A stretch of 64,000 nucleotides of DNA from positions 248,001 to 312,000 of the forward strand of contig JAUJEA010000007.1 in NCBI GenBank assembly GCA_030442035.1, written 5' to 3'. This DNA is from Splendidivirga corallicola. GTDB taxonomy: Bacteria > Bacteroidota > Bacteroidia > Cytophagales > Cyclobacteriaceae. Under the pieces are notes generated by a model, which worked only from the letters and a program-made list of their open reading frames with translations, searched no databases and was not told where the DNA came from. A program made the translations under genes and the position numbers. This document shows, piece by piece, positions 8,090 to 18,296 of the stretch; within the stretch, counting starts at the first letter, position 1, and the number at the start of each line of letters is the position of its first letter.

Positions 8090-9118
8090 ATGGGATTATT
8101 CGATTTTCTTTCCAGCGATATCGCCATTGATTTAGGCACCGCAAACACACTGATTATCAACAAGGATAAGATCGTGGTAGATGAACCCTCAATCATCGCT
8201 ATTGACAAGAATACCAATAAAGTACTGGCCATTGGAAGAGAGGCCATGCAGATGCATGAAAAAACACATGAGAATATAAAAACGATCCGTCCCCTTAAAG
8301 ATGGTGTTATCGCAGATTTTCACGCTGCGGAGCATATGATTCGGGGAATGATCAAAATGATTGATAAAAACAACAAAAGATTTCTACCAACCTCACATAG
8401 AATGGTAATCTGTATTCCCTCCGGAATCACAGAAGTTGAGAAGAGGGCTGTAAGAGATTCTGCTGAGCACGCCGGAGCCAAAGAAGTTTACATGATACAT
8501 GAGCCTATTGCTGCAGCTATTGGTATTGGCATCGACATTGAAAGACCGGTTGGATCTATGGTGGTAGATATTGGTGGAGGAACTACTGAAATCGCTGTGA
8601 TCGCACTATCAGGTATTGTTTGTGATCAATCCATTCGGGTTGCCGGAGATTCTTTCAATAAAGATATTCTTGATTACATGCGAAGACAACACAATCTATT
8701 GATTGGCGAGCGCTCCGCTGAAAAAGTTAAGATTGAAGTTGGATCTGCCTTAACGGAACTGGATGATGGTCCTGAGGCCTATGAGATCCGGGGCAGGGAT
8801 TTGATGACAGGTATACCCAAAGTAATTAAAATTGATTATTCTGAAATTGCCTTTGCCATTGATAAATCTGTCTCAAAAATTGAAGAGGCTGTTCTTAAAG
8901 CGCTGGAAATCTCCCCTCCCGAATTATCGGCTGACATCTATGATAATGGCATACATTTAACAGGTGGAGGTGCATTGCTCAGAGGCTTGGATAAAAGGCT
9001 CGCTTTGAAAACCAAACTACCAATACACGTGGCCGAAGATCCGTTAAGGGCTGTTGTAAGAGGTACAGGAACTGCCTTAAAGAATGTTGCTAATTATAAA
9101 CCTGTATTAATGACTTGA
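8090..9118 (+). CDS. mreB: Rod-shape-determining actin homologue MreB
   Basis: The bacterial actin forms membrane-bound filaments that guide lateral wall synthesis. The 342-residue protein has the phosphate-1 motif IDLGTANT at the start, the phosphate-2 motif VDIGGGTTEIAV at about residues 163-174 and the adenosine motif LTGGGALLRGL near the end. The N-terminal MGLFDFLS is amphipathic and fits membrane anchoring. It leads a compact five-gene elongasome operon, mreB-mreC-mreD-mrdA-rodA, whose junctions are 14 bp, 4 bp and then two overlaps. A rod-shaped cell is therefore expected. Confidence 0.97.
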   Translation: MGLFDFLSSDIAIDLGTANTLIINKDKIVVDEPSIIAIDKNTNKVLAIGREAMQMHEKTHENIKTIRPLKDGVIADFHAAEHMIRGMIKMIDKNNKRFLPTSHRMVICIPSGITEVEKRAVRDSAEHAGAKEVYMIHEPIAAAIGIGIDIERPVGSMVVDIGGGTTEIAVIALSGIVCDQSIRVAGDSFNKDILDYMRRQHNLLIGERSAEKVKIEVGSALTELDDGPEAYEIRGRDLMTGIPKVIKIDYSEIAFAIDKSVSKIEEAVLKALEISPPELSADIYDNGIHLTGGGALLRGLDKRLALKTKLPIHVAEDPLRAVVRGTGTALKNVANYKPVLMT

Positions 9119-9132
9119 TCTAAATTAAGTAA

Positions 9133-9966
9133 ATGCAAAGTTTATTTCTGTTTTTACATAAATACAGAGCATTCTTCATTTTTGTATTGTTGGAAGTGGG
9201 ATGTATGTGGCTGATCATCAGCAACAATCAATATCAAAGCGCCACTTTTTTTAACTCCTCTAATCGAATTGCCGGATCTATTTTGAATACCAAGAGTGGT
9301 ATTACTGATTATTTCTCTTTGAAACAGGCAAATGAAAATCTTGCCACTGAAAATGCAAGACTTAGAGAGGAGGTTATGAAACAAAGGGAGATCATTGATC
9401 GATTACCAAGAAACGTAGCATTAAATCTGATCTTGGGGCAATTTGACTATAGCGAAGCGAAAGTTATTAATAACTCCATCAGAAACTTAAATAATTACAT
9501 AACTGTCAATAAAGGTTGGGCCGATGGAATAGAGCCTGGAATGGGGGTAATAGGGCAAAGTGGATTAGTGGGTATTGTTAAATCGAGTTCAAAACATTTT
9601 TCCACGATTATATCATTATTACATACCGATATATATGTTTCCTCATTATTAAAACGAACCGGTGATCTCAGCTCTACGAAATGGGCAGGTGATAATCCGG
9701 AAGAAGCTAATCTTATGTTTGTACCACGACACGTAGACGTAAAAGAGGGTGATACCGTGATAACCTCCGGATATAATTCAATCTTCGGACAAGGTACTAT
9801 GATTGGAACCGTAAATAATGTGAGTATAAAGGAAAATGCTACCTTCTATGATATAAAAGTAGCTTTGTCGACAGATTTCAGCAGTTTGTCTTACGTTTAT
9901 ATAGTAAAGAATAATCTCAAAGTAGAAAAGGACTCTCTTGAGATAGCCACCAATCGAATACAATAA
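9133..9966 (+). CDS. mreC: Rod-shape-determining protein MreC
   Basis: MreC is the periplasmic scaffold that links MreB filaments to PBP2 and RodA. The 277-residue chain has a short cytoplasmic N-terminus, one membrane helix at about residues 12-30, a coiled coil (about 62-92, QANENLATENARLREEV) and the double beta-barrel MreC domain, which contains GWADGIEPGMGVIGQSGLVG. It starts 14 bp after mreB, and only 4 bp separate it from mreD. The order matches the classical mre operon. Confidence 0.93.
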   Translation: MQSLFLFLHKYRAFFIFVLLEVGCMWLIISNNQYQSATFFNSSNRIAGSILNTKSGITDYFSLKQANENLATENARLREEVMKQREIIDRLPRNVALNLILGQFDYSEAKVINNSIRNLNNYITVNKGWADGIEPGMGVIGQSGLVGIVKSSSKHFSTIISLLHTDIYVSSLLKRTGDLSSTKWAGDNPEEANLMFVPRHVDVKEGDTVITSGYNSIFGQGTMIGTVNNVSIKENATFYDIKVALSTDFSSLSYVYIVKNNLKVEKDSLEIATNRIQ

Positions 9967-9970
9967 TCGC

Positions 9971-10492
9971 ATGGATAATAAAAACTATGTAAAACAAATA
10001 TTGTATTTCATTCTTTACCTTTCCATCCAGGTAATTTTCATTAAGAATGTGGTGTTGTTCGGAAGAGGGTTTTGTTTCCTGTACATTGTGTTTTTATTAT
10101 TGTTGCCCTTGGAAATCGGACCACTGGCGCTGATGCTTATTGGTTTCCTTACAGGATTCATCGTTGATGTATTTTATGATTCACTGGGAATGCATGCCGC
10201 GGCCTGTGTGCTGATTATGTTTTTAAGACCTCACTTAATGAATGTTTTAACACCAAGAGGAGGTTATGAACAGGTTCCGGTACCCACGTTAAAGTTGATG
10301 GGACTTGAATGGTTTTCCACCTATACCTTTATCCTGGTTTTTATTCATAGTATGGCACTGTTCTATATCGAGGCAGGGGGTTTCAACAGATTCTTTTTTA
10401 CCTTTTCAAAGGTAATATCAAGTAGTATTTTAACCTTTATATTGATTATTATTCTGCAATATTTATTCTACATGCCTAAGCGAAGGATATGA
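9971..10492 (+). CDS. mreD: Rod-shape-determining protein MreD
   Basis: A small integral membrane protein of 173 residues with about five hydrophobic segments and a conserved charged turn in GFLTGFIVDVFYDSLGMHA, typical of the MreD family. It partners MreC in the elongasome and may tune PBP2 activation. Its stop codon overlaps the mrdA start as ATGA at 10489-10492, which implies translational coupling. Confidence 0.88.
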   Translation: MDNKNYVKQILYFILYLSIQVIFIKNVVLFGRGFCFLYIVFLLLLPLEIGPLALMLIGFLTGFIVDVFYDSLGMHAAACVLIMFLRPHLMNVLTPRGGYEQVPVPTLKLMGLEWFSTYTFILVFIHSMALFYIEAGGFNRFFFTFSKVISSSILTFILIIILQYLFYMPKRRI

Positions 10493-12291
10493 ATAACAGG
10501 AAATACTTTATTCAATTGGTTTTCATATTAGTGGGATCTATTTTCCTGATAAAATTATTTTTCATTCAGGTTTTAGATGAGAACTACAAATTAGCTGCTC
10601 AGGACAATGTGATGAGACCGATCATAGAGTATCCGTACAGGGGTGTAATATATGACAGGAATGGCTCTCTGATCGTACACAACACGCCTGTTTACGACAT
10701 CATGGTGGTACCTAAGGAAGTCGAGGTAACCGATACATTGGCATTATGTAATCTCTTAAACATTGATAAAAACGACTTCATTCAAAAAATTGAGGAGGCA
10801 AGGGATTTCTCCTTTGTGCAACCCTCCGTTTTTCTCAAGCAAGTTCCGAATCATGAATTTGCTAAAATCCAGGACCAGCTAACCAACTATCGCGGATTTA
10901 CCATTGTTGCCCGGACTATTAGAAATTATCCAAACCAAAGTTTAGCCAATGCCTTAGGTTACATGAGAGAGATTGATAAAACTGGTTTGGAAAAAGATAG
11001 CGCCAAATATTATAAGCAGGGAGATTATATAGGAATAAAAGGAATTGAAGAATATTATGAAAATTATCTTCGCGGAAAACGTGGTGTAAAGTTCAAAATG
11101 GTTAATGTCAGTGGTTTGGTAAAAGGATCATTTAAAAGTGGGCAATGGGACACCTTATCTATTCCGGGTCAGGACCTGATCAGCACCATAGATCTACCAC
11201 TGCAACAATATGGTGAAAAATTAATGGAAGGTAAAAGTGGGAGTATTGTGGCCATTGAACCATCAACCGGTGAAATTTTAAGCTTGGTATCGGCTCCCTC
11301 CTATGATCCCAATACTTTAGCAGGCAGAGAGTTCAGTACCAATTTCAAGTTATTATCCAATGATACCCTGGCTCCTTTATTCAACCGGCCCCTGATGGCT
11401 CAATACAGGCCAGGATCAATATTCAAAATTATTCAGGCAATGATCGCCCTCCAAGAAGGTGTCATTACGCCAAATACGAGGATTCCCTGCGACAGATCCA
11501 TTATAGGTTGTCATGGAGATCATTATTACGAAAACCTGCAGGGCGCTATCACACACTCTTGCAATCCATATTTCCACAATGTTTTAAGACGTGTTGTAAA
11601 TCAGAAGGTGGATCCTGATGTATATAATGACACGAAGATTGGTCTTGATAAATGGAGGGAACACGTTGCCAGTTTTGGCTTGGGAGCCTCATTGGGAGTT
11701 GATTTGCCAAATGAAAAGGAAGGCTTGATTCCAAACTCTGCTTACTATGATAAAGCCTACAGAAATCGCCCGTGGAAATATTCAAATATATATTCTATTG
11801 CTATTGGTGAGGGAGAAAATTTAGTAGTTCCCATACAAATGGCCAATTTCGCGGCTATTGTGGCCAATAGAGGATTCTATTATATACCACATTTAATCAA
11901 ATCCATTGGGGAGGATAATGAGCCATTGCAGAAATATAGAGAGAAGAAATATACCACGGTTGATCCGGAGCACTTTAATGTAGCCGTTGAAGCAATGGCC
12001 CAGGTTGTGCGCTCCGGCACAGGTCAGTACAGAGCCAAACTGGCAAACATTGAAGTATGTGGAAAAACCGGCACGGTACAAAATGATCCACTGCCGGACC
12101 ACTCCGTATTTATCGCATTTGCACCAAAGGATGATCCTAAGATCGCCGTATCAGTTTACGTGGAAGATGCCGGACAAGGAGCCAGGGCGGCTGCATCTAT
12201 TGCAAGCTTGATGATTGAAAAATATTTAATTGGGCACACAGAACGCCCTCACATTGAAGATTATGTTTTAAGAGGAAAGTTTTTGTATTGA
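10489..12291 (+). CDS. mrdA: Penicillin-binding protein 2 (peptidoglycan D,D-transpeptidase)
   Basis: The class B PBP cross-links new lateral wall. The 600 residues carry an N-terminal membrane anchor (about 7-27), a PBP dimerisation domain starting at RGVIYDRNGSLI (51-62) and a C-terminal transpeptidase. The three active-site motifs are intact: Ser310-x-x-Lys313 in RPGSIFK, Ser357-Cys-Asn359 and Lys526-Thr-Gly528. The gene overlaps mreD by 4 bp, and rodA overlaps its end by 4 bp, so the transpeptidase and its partner glycosyltransferase are made from the same message. It is the expected target of amdinocillin-type beta-lactams. Confidence 0.96.
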   Translation: MNNRKYFIQLVFILVGSIFLIKLFFIQVLDENYKLAAQDNVMRPIIEYPYRGVIYDRNGSLIVHNTPVYDIMVVPKEVEVTDTLALCNLLNIDKNDFIQKIEEARDFSFVQPSVFLKQVPNHEFAKIQDQLTNYRGFTIVARTIRNYPNQSLANALGYMREIDKTGLEKDSAKYYKQGDYIGIKGIEEYYENYLRGKRGVKFKMVNVSGLVKGSFKSGQWDTLSIPGQDLISTIDLPLQQYGEKLMEGKSGSIVAIEPSTGEILSLVSAPSYDPNTLAGREFSTNFKLLSNDTLAPLFNRPLMAQYRPGSIFKIIQAMIALQEGVITPNTRIPCDRSIIGCHGDHYYENLQGAITHSCNPYFHNVLRRVVNQKVDPDVYNDTKIGLDKWREHVASFGLGASLGVDLPNEKEGLIPNSAYYDKAYRNRPWKYSNIYSIAIGEGENLVVPIQMANFAAIVANRGFYYIPHLIKSIGEDNEPLQKYREKKYTTVDPEHFNVAVEAMAQVVRSGTGQYRAKLANIEVCGKTGTVQNDPLPDHSVFIAFAPKDDPKIAVSVYVEDAGQGARAAASIASLMIEKYLIGHTERPHIEDYVLRGKFLY

Positions 12292-13568
12292 GAAAAGATC
12301 TGCTCACATATAACCAAATTGATTGGGTCACGGTACTCCTTTACTTTTTGTTAGTGCTGATGGGTTGGCTCAATATATTTGCAGCAGTTTACGATGCCGA
12401 ACAAAATCAGAGTATTTTTGATATCACACTTAATTCCGGCAGGCAACTCATATTAATTGGAGCTAGTGTATTGATCATTATTGTGATTATGGTGATTGAT
12501 TTTAACTTCTTCAGTTCTATTGCCTATTTTGTATATGGCATTCTGATTCTGATGCTGGTTGGTGTGCTATTTACCGAACCGGTAGCTGGAGCAAGCTCCT
12601 GGTTTAAAATAGGTGCGTTTAAATTACAACCCTCGGAGTTCATGAAGGTTGGAGCCTCGCTTGCACTAGCCAAATATTTTAATGATTACAATCCAAGGTT
12701 TACAAAAATTAGATCAGTACTTGTTCTTTTTCTTATCATTGGCCTTCCGGTAGCACTTATTCTAGCCCAGCCTGATACAGGAACTGCCCTGATATATGCT
12801 TCGTTTATCATTGTTTTTTACAGAGAGGGATTATCACCTGTAGTAATCGGGTTGGGATTGTCAATGATCGCATTATTCATTTTGACCCTACTAATTGGTT
12901 GGCTCACACTGGTTATCATTACCGGAGTGATTATCGGTATAATCGTATTATCCATACTATTTCTTTCAGGCAAAAAGAAAGTAAGACGCATTCTGATAAC
13001 ACTTAGTGTAGGAATCCTGATAGTTGGTGTGGCCTTCAGCGTGGACACCATCATTACGGATGTCTTAAAACCCCATCAACAAAAAAGAATTCAAGTACTT
13101 TTCAATCCCAATTCAGATCCTCTGGGTGCGGGTTGGAATGTTACACAATCCAAGATCGCTATCGGTTCTGGGGGAGCATTTGGAAAGGGATTCTTACAGG
13201 GAACCCAGACAAAGTTTGACTTTGTTCCGGAGCAAAGCACGGATTTCATCTTTTGCACATTAGGTGAAGAGAGAGGTTGGTTGGGCAGTCTGGTCCTTAT
13301 CACACTATTTGTAGCTTTTCTGTTGCGCATTATTTTTATTGCCGAACGGCAGAAATCCAAATTTGCCAGAGTATACGGCTATTCTGTGGCCAGTATATTA
13401 TTTTTACATTTCATGGTCAACATCGGAATGACCATAGGTCTCTTTCCCGTTATTGGTATACCACTGCCTTTTTTTAGTTATGGAGGCTCTTCATTATGGG
13501 CCTTCACCATCTTATTATTTATTTTGTTGAAATTGGATGCCCACCGCATGCAAATTCTTAAACGTTAG
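12288..13568 (+). CDS. rodA: Rod-shape glycosyltransferase RodA
   Basis: A SEDS-family polytopic membrane protein of 426 residues with about ten helices. It polymerises lipid II for lateral wall growth together with PBP2. Family features visible are GASSWFKIGAFKLQPSEFMK, LAQPDTGTALIY, the loop GAGWNVTQSKIAIGSGGAFGKGF and the C-terminal PLPFFSYGGSSLW. The start is unusual: a TTG at 12288 that overlaps the mrdA TGA. The next in-frame Met falls about 25 residues later, inside the first helix, so the TTG is needed for a complete membrane domain. It is the last gene of the mre operon. Confidence 0.94.
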   Translation: MRKDLLTYNQIDWVTVLLYFLLVLMGWLNIFAAVYDAEQNQSIFDITLNSGRQLILIGASVLIIIVIMVIDFNFFSSIAYFVYGILILMLVGVLFTEPVAGASSWFKIGAFKLQPSEFMKVGASLALAKYFNDYNPRFTKIRSVLVLFLIIGLPVALILAQPDTGTALIYASFIIVFYREGLSPVVIGLGLSMIALFILTLLIGWLTLVIITGVIIGIIVLSILFLSGKKKVRRILITLSVGILIVGVAFSVDTIITDVLKPHQQKRIQVLFNPNSDPLGAGWNVTQSKIAIGSGGAFGKGFLQGTQTKFDFVPEQSTDFIFCTLGEERGWLGSLVLITLFVAFLLRIIFIAERQKSKFARVYGYSVASILFLHFMVNIGMTIGLFPVIGIPLPFFSYGGSSLWAFTILLFILLKLDAHRMQILKR

Positions 13569-13743
13569 TTGATAAAGGGAATTTTATCTTTATTCTTGAG
13601 TCTTTTATCTAAAATCTTGACTAAACAAGGCAATCAGCCTTTCTAAAAATATCAAATGATACTTTCTTAGAACCGACTACCTATTTCGACATTCCAACAC
13701 CCAAGCTGGCTGATCTCAAAGCAAAGTGTAAAGAATAAGACAT

Positions 13744-13773
13744 AAAAAAACACAGTCCAAATATGAACTGTGC
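13744..13773 (-). terminator. Rho-independent terminator of rplU-rpmA
   Basis: Read on the minus strand, GCACAGT and ACTGTG form a stem around a 10-nt loop, followed by a run of seven T. On the plus strand the arms are 13751-13756 and 13767-13772. It lies just after the rpmA stop codon. Confidence 0.8.
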
Positions 13774-13797
13774 TTCAATCTCTTTTATTTAAATTTC

Positions 13798-14070
13798 TTA
13801 AGCCTCGGAAGCAGAAGCATCAGCTTCTACCGAAACAAATGAACGATTCTTTCTTCCTTTCTTAAAAATTACGGTACCATCGATCAATGCAAATAGCGTA
13901 TGATCTTTACCCATCCCTACATTTTTTCCCGGATGATGTTGTGTCCCCCTCTGTCTTACTAAAATATTCCCGGCAACCGCTTTTTGTCCACCGTAAATCT
14001 TAACGCCAAGTCGTTTACTTTCCGACTCTCTACCGTTTCTTGAACTACCAGCTCCTTTTTTATGTGCCAT
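13798..14070 (-). CDS. rpmA: 50S ribosomal protein L27
   Basis: L27 sits near the peptidyl-transferase centre and steadies tRNA 3' ends. The 90-residue chain begins [24 protein letters not shown]. It is the plain form without the cleavable N-terminal extension known from Firmicutes. The C-terminus is slightly extended, with an acidic/alanine-rich tail of about ten residues (EADASASEA). It follows rplU by 11 bp in the universal L21-L27 pair. Confidence 0.98.
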   Translation of the reverse strand: MAHKKGAGSSRNGRESESKRLGVKIYGGQKAVAGNILVRQRGTQHHPGKNVGMGKDHTLFALIDGTVIFKKGRKNRSFVSVEADASASEA

Positions 14071-14081
14071 TTTCTTTTATT

Positions 14082-14390
14082 TTATGCAATTTTCTCAATT
14101 AAAACCTTGGTGTAATCTTGTCTGTGACCGTTTTTCACTTTATACCCTTTTCTTCTTTTCTTTTTGAAAACGACCACTTTATCACCCTTGACGTGTCCTA
14201 ATATTTTACCAGACACTTTGGCCCCTTTGATTGTTGGAGCACCTACTTTAACTTTGCCATCATTATCTGTTAACAGCACTTTGTTAAACTCTACGGAAGC
14301 GCCTTCTTCACCCTCCATCAATGGAGCATAGATGAATTGGTCTTGCGTTACTTTGAACTGCTTTCCTGCTATATCAACTATTGCGTACAT
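14082..14390 (-). CDS. rplU: 50S ribosomal protein L21
   Basis: L21 binds 23S rRNA in the large subunit. The 102 residues match the family length and include MYAIVDIAGKQFKV at the start and the basic C-terminal segment KKRRKGYKVKNGHRQDYT. It is the first gene of the rplU-rpmA operon. The promoter at 14431-14461 fits the Bacteroidota consensus perfectly, and a terminator closes the pair at 13744-13773. Confidence 0.98.
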   Translation of the reverse strand: MYAIVDIAGKQFKVTQDQFIYAPLMEGEEGASVEFNKVLLTDNDGKVKVGAPTIKGAKVSGKILGHVKGDKVVVFKKKRRKGYKVKNGHRQDYTKVLIEKIA

Positions 14391-14430
14391 GTATAATAAA
14401 AGTTTATAGTATTTTTCGCAAAATGGACTG

Positions 14431-14461
14431 CAAAGATATGCGATTTTACAGTAAAAACAAA
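14431..14461 (-). promoter_or_regulatory. Consensus Bacteroidota promoter of rplU-rpmA
   Basis: On the minus strand TTTG (14461-14458) is followed after exactly 19 bases by TATCTTTG (14438-14431). This is a perfect match to TTTG-N19-TAnnTTTG. Transcription should begin near 14424 and leave a leader of about 34 nt before the rplU ATG. This is the clearest promoter in the window and a good marker of the phylum. Confidence 0.88.
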
Positions 14462-14684
14462 TCCACTTTTCGCCAAAATACTTGACTAAAAAAAAAATAA
14501 AAAAAACTTAAAAAAGTTAAACGCTTCATACTGAGTTAAATTGGTCAAGTTATAGTTTTAATAATTGCATATAATTTCTTGTATTTCAATAAGTTATAAT
14601 TTAAAATAACAATTTTTTAATATTCTTAATTTTAGCTTAACCTGCTTTGATTTTTAGGTATGATTTTCTCATATTTGTGAGAGT

Positions 14685-14692
14685 TATCTTTG
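14685..14692 (+). promoter_or_regulatory. -7 element TATCTTTG upstream of nrdB
   Basis: TATCTTTG matches TAnnTTTG exactly. No TTTG lies 19 bp upstream, so the assignment is tentative. It implies a long leader before nrdB. Confidence 0.4.
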
Positions 14693-14865
14693 AAAAAAGT
14701 CCTTCCCGAGGCGATACTTAGATGACTTTCTCAAAGTTTATGTGAAATCTTGGAATCTATTCATTCTCAGCTATGTAACAGGAAGGTTTTGCCTGGAAAA
14801 TGAAATATTTATTCCATGATTTCGTGTTTGTTTTAAAACATTTTTAACGAAAAAGGATTAAATAC

Positions 14866-15855
14866 ATGAGTGGAAACGGTACATTGGACGAACCTATTCT
14901 GAAAGAGAACAAGGATAGATTCGTACTCTTTCCTATTCAGCACAACGACATCTGGGAGTTTTATAAAAAAGCAGAAGCAAGTTTTTGGACAGCGGAAGAA
15001 ATTGATCTTAGTCAGGATTTAACTGATTGGGAAAATCTGAATGATGGGGAACGACATTTTATCACCCATGTGCTTGCTTTTTTTGCAGCTAGTGATGGAA
15101 TTGTTAATGAAAATTTAGCGGAAAATTTTGTAGCTGAAGTTCAATATACTGAAGCTAAGTTTTTTTATGGATTCCAAATTGCTATAGAAAACATTCATTC
15201 TGAAACCTATTCTTTATTAATAGATACCTACGTTAAGGATCCACAAGAGAAGGATAGATTATTTCACGCAATCGATACCATGGATTGTGTTAAGAAAAAG
15301 GCAGATTGGGCGTTACGATGGATCGAGGATGCAAGTTTTGCAGAAAGATTGATCGCTTTTGCAGCTGTAGAAGGTATATTTTTCTCCGGAAGTTTCTGCT
15401 CTATCTTTTGGCTTAAGAAAAGAGGCCTGATGCCAGGTTTGAGCTTTTCCAATGAATTGATTTCTCGCGATGAAGGTTTACACTGCGATTTTGCCTGTCT
15501 TTTATACTCGAGACATTTGATAAATAAGCTACCTGTCGAGCGGGTTACCGAAATTATTACGGATGCTGTTGAGATTGAAAAGGAATTTGTAACAGACGCA
15601 CTACCTGTAAAACTAATCGGTATGAATGCCGATTTAATGTGTCAATACATAGAGTTCGTAGCAGATAGATTACTCATGGAACTTGACTGTCCCAAAGTCT
15701 ATAATTCAACCAACCCTTTTGATTTCATGGAAATGATCTCACTACAAGGAAAGACCAATTTCTTTGAGAAAAGAGTAGGTGAATACCAAAAAGCTGGCGT
15801 TATGAACAAGAATGAGGAAGATAAACCTAAATTTTCTCTTGACGAGGACTTTTAG
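14866..15855 (+). CDS. nrdB: Class Ia ribonucleotide reductase, small subunit
   Basis: NrdB houses the di-iron/tyrosyl radical that starts ribonucleotide reduction. The 329 residues read like the eukaryotic R2 type: [38 protein letters not shown], then [12 protein letters not shown]. The expected ligands are all present: Asp77, Glu108, His111, Glu169, Glu203 and His206. The radical tyrosine is Tyr115. The C-terminal tail ending FSLDEDF is the peptide that docks on the large subunit and closely resembles the eukaryotic tail. nrdA follows 48 bp downstream. Confidence 0.97.
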   Translation: MSGNGTLDEPILKENKDRFVLFPIQHNDIWEFYKKAEASFWTAEEIDLSQDLTDWENLNDGERHFITHVLAFFAASDGIVNENLAENFVAEVQYTEAKFFYGFQIAIENIHSETYSLLIDTYVKDPQEKDRLFHAIDTMDCVKKKADWALRWIEDASFAERLIAFAAVEGIFFSGSFCSIFWLKKRGLMPGLSFSNELISRDEGLHCDFACLLYSRHLINKLPVERVTEIITDAVEIEKEFVTDALPVKLIGMNADLMCQYIEFVADRLLMELDCPKVYNSTNPFDFMEMISLQGKTNFFEKRVGEYQKAGVMNKNEEDKPKFSLDEDF

Positions 15856-15903
15856 AAACTGAAATTAAGCTGTTTTAACCAAAACATTACCCCTTGAAAA
15901 AAT

Positions 15904-18273
15904 ATGTTAGTAATTAAGAGAGACGGAAGAAGAGAGTCCGTAAAATTTGACAAGATCACCGCCCGCATTGAGAAACTATGTTATGGCTTGGATATGAATT
16001 ATATCGAGCCAATTGATATTGCAAAAAAGGTGATCAATGGCATTTATGATGGTGTAACTACCGTTGAGCTGGATAACCTGGCAGCTGAAACCGCAGCCAC
16101 CATGACAGTTCAACATCCTGATTTTGCTAAACTTTCTGCAAGAATTGCTATTTCAAACCTCCACAAGGTGACAAGCAAGTCTTTTTCAAATACAATGAAA
16201 AGGCTATACACTTATGTGGATCCTAAAACCGGTGAAAATGCACCGCTGATTTCAAAAGAAGCATATGGGGTAATAAAGAAAAATGCTGCTCTTTTGGATT
16301 CTTCTATTATTTATGACCGTGATTTCAGTTATGATTACTTTGGGTTTAAAACATTAGAACGATCTTATTTAATGAAGATCGATGGCAAAATAGTCGAAAG
16401 ACCACAACATATGTTGATGAGAGTTGCCGTCGGTATTCACATGGACGATATTGAATCCGTTGTAGAAACATATAATCTGCTATCGGAAAAATGGTTTACG
16501 CATGCCACACCAACACTATTTAATGCGGCCACACCAAAACCTCAACTTTCTTCCTGCTTCTTGTTAACCATGAAAGAAGATAGTATTGATGGAATTTATG
16601 ATACATTAAAGCAATGTGCTAAAATTTCTCAATCAGCAGGTGGGATCGGTTTAAGCATTCATGATGTGAGGGCCAAGGGCTCTTATATTAAGGGAACCGG
16701 TGGTGTTTCAAATGGTATTGTTCCTATGTTGAGAAATTTTGACATGACAGCCCGTTATGTTGATCAGGGAGGAGGTAAAAGAAAGGGTAGCTTTGCCATC
16801 TATTTGGAACCCTGGCACGCAGATATTTTTGAATTTCTTGATCTCAAGAAAAACCATGGTAAAGAAGAGTTAAGGGCAAGAGATCTTTTCTATGCACTCT
16901 GGATATCTGATCTTTTCATGAAACGAGTTGAGGATAATGAAGAATGGTCATTATTCTGTCCTAATGAAGCACCTGGCTTGTCTGAGTGTTATGGTGAAGA
17001 ATTCGAGAAACTATATAAAAAATACGAGAAAGAAGGTAAAGCCAGAAAAACTGTGAAAGCACAGGAGCTTTGGTTTGAAATATTAGAATCACAGATAGAA
17101 ACCGGCACACCTTATATGCTTTATAAAGATGCTGCCAATAAGAAATCAAACCAAAAGAATTTAGGTACCATTAAATCAAGTAACCTTTGTACGGAGATCA
17201 TGGAGTATACCTCTCCGGATGAAGTCGCTGTATGTAACCTGGCCTCTATTGCCTTACCAAAGTTTGTGACAGAGGATGGTAAGTTTGATCATCAGAAACT
17301 TTATGAGATCACTTATGTAGTAACTAAAAACCTTAACAAGGTTATAGATATTAACTACTACCCTGTTCCGGAAGCTGAAAAATCCAACTTGAGACACCGA
17401 CCAATTGGTATTGGTGTGCAAGGATTAGCTGATGCCTTTATAAAGCTGAAAATGCCGTTTGAATCGGATGAGGCAAAAGGATTGAATAAGGATATTCATG
17501 AAACCATCTATTTTGCGTCCATGACAGCTTCAAAAGATCTGGCTAAGAAAGATGGCCCTTATGAGACTTTTAAAGGCTCTCCGGTCTCAAAGGGAATATT
17601 CCAGTTTGATATGTGGGGAGTAACACCTGGTTCCAACCGATGGGATTGGGATAGCTTAAAGAAGGAAGTGAAGAAACATGGTGTACGAAACTCTTTATTG
17701 TTAGCACCAATGCCAACAGCTTCTACTTCACAAATACTTGGAAACAACGAGTGCTTTGAACCCTATACTTCAAACATCTATACCAGAAGAACTTTATCAG
17801 GTGAATTCATTGTAGTGAATAAGCATTTGATGAAAGATCTTATTGAATTGGGTCTTTGGAATGAAGCCATGAAAAACAGATTGATCCAGGCCAACGGATC
17901 AGTACAGAATGTTCCGGAAATACCTCAAAATATTAAGGATCTTTATAAGACCGTTTGGGAAATCTCACAGAAAGCCATTATTGATATGGCAGCTGATAGA
18001 GGAGCATACATTTGCCAGAGCCAAAGTATGAATGTTCACATTCAGGATCCGAACTTCGGAAAAATGAGCTCTATGCACTTTTATGCTTGGAAAAAGGGAC
18101 TAAAAACAGGTATGTATTATCTAAGGTCCAAAGCAGCCACAGATGCCATTAAATTTACTGTAGATAAAGCAGCTTTGGAAGAGTTTAATACTGCTGAAGC
18201 ACAAGCCCAAAAACAAGCTGATATGGCATGTTCTTTAGACAATCCTGATGCTTGCGAAGCTTGTGGAAGTTAA
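15904..18273 (+). CDS. nrdA: Class Ia ribonucleotide reductase, large subunit
   Basis: The catalytic subunit reduces all four ribonucleoside diphosphates. The 789 residues start with an ATP-cone (about 1-95, [18 protein letters not shown]), the allosteric domain that turns the enzyme off with dATP. The barrel follows, with [21 protein letters not shown] and the late motif [22 protein letters not shown]. The protein ends in CEACGS, the swinging cysteine pair that is reloaded by thioredoxin or glutaredoxin. It forms an operon with nrdB and ends at the terminator at 18297-18329. Confidence 0.97.
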   Translation: MLVIKRDGRRESVKFDKITARIEKLCYGLDMNYIEPIDIAKKVINGIYDGVTTVELDNLAAETAATMTVQHPDFAKLSARIAISNLHKVTSKSFSNTMKRLYTYVDPKTGENAPLISKEAYGVIKKNAALLDSSIIYDRDFSYDYFGFKTLERSYLMKIDGKIVERPQHMLMRVAVGIHMDDIESVVETYNLLSEKWFTHATPTLFNAATPKPQLSSCFLLTMKEDSIDGIYDTLKQCAKISQSAGGIGLSIHDVRAKGSYIKGTGGVSNGIVPMLRNFDMTARYVDQGGGKRKGSFAIYLEPWHADIFEFLDLKKNHGKEELRARDLFYALWISDLFMKRVEDNEEWSLFCPNEAPGLSECYGEEFEKLYKKYEKEGKARKTVKAQELWFEILESQIETGTPYMLYKDAANKKSNQKNLGTIKSSNLCTEIMEYTSPDEVAVCNLASIALPKFVTEDGKFDHQKLYEITYVVTKNLNKVIDINYYPVPEAEKSNLRHRPIGIGVQGLADAFIKLKMPFESDEAKGLNKDIHETIYFASMTASKDLAKKDGPYETFKGSPVSKGIFQFDMWGVTPGSNRWDWDSLKKEVKKHGVRNSLLLAPMPTASTSQILGNNECFEPYTSNIYTRRTLSGEFIVVNKHLMKDLIELGLWNEAMKNRLIQANGSVQNVPEIPQNIKDLYKTVWEISQKAIIDMAADRGAYICQSQSMNVHIQDPNFGKMSSMHFYAWKKGLKTGMYYLRSKAATDAIKFTVDKAALEEFNTAEAQAQKQADMACSLDNPDACEACGS

Positions 18274-18296
18274 ATTTAATTAAGTTATAAAAGAAA

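Larger units (their letters stand above)
14391..14865. other. Divergent regulatory spacer between rplU and nrdB
   Basis: This 475-bp stretch holds the rplU promoter (minus strand, 14431-14461) and a candidate -7 element for nrdB at 14685-14692. Between 14460 and 14640 it is extremely AT-rich. If the nrdB element is used, the nrd message has a leader of about 165 nt. I see no clear NrdR box pair and no recognisable riboswitch in it. Confidence 0.5.

Noticed and set aside
14391-14865. Cobalamin or other riboswitch before the ribonucleotide reductase genes
   Set aside because: I looked for the conserved cobalamin box and other known cores and found none; the enzyme is also class Ia and does not use B12.
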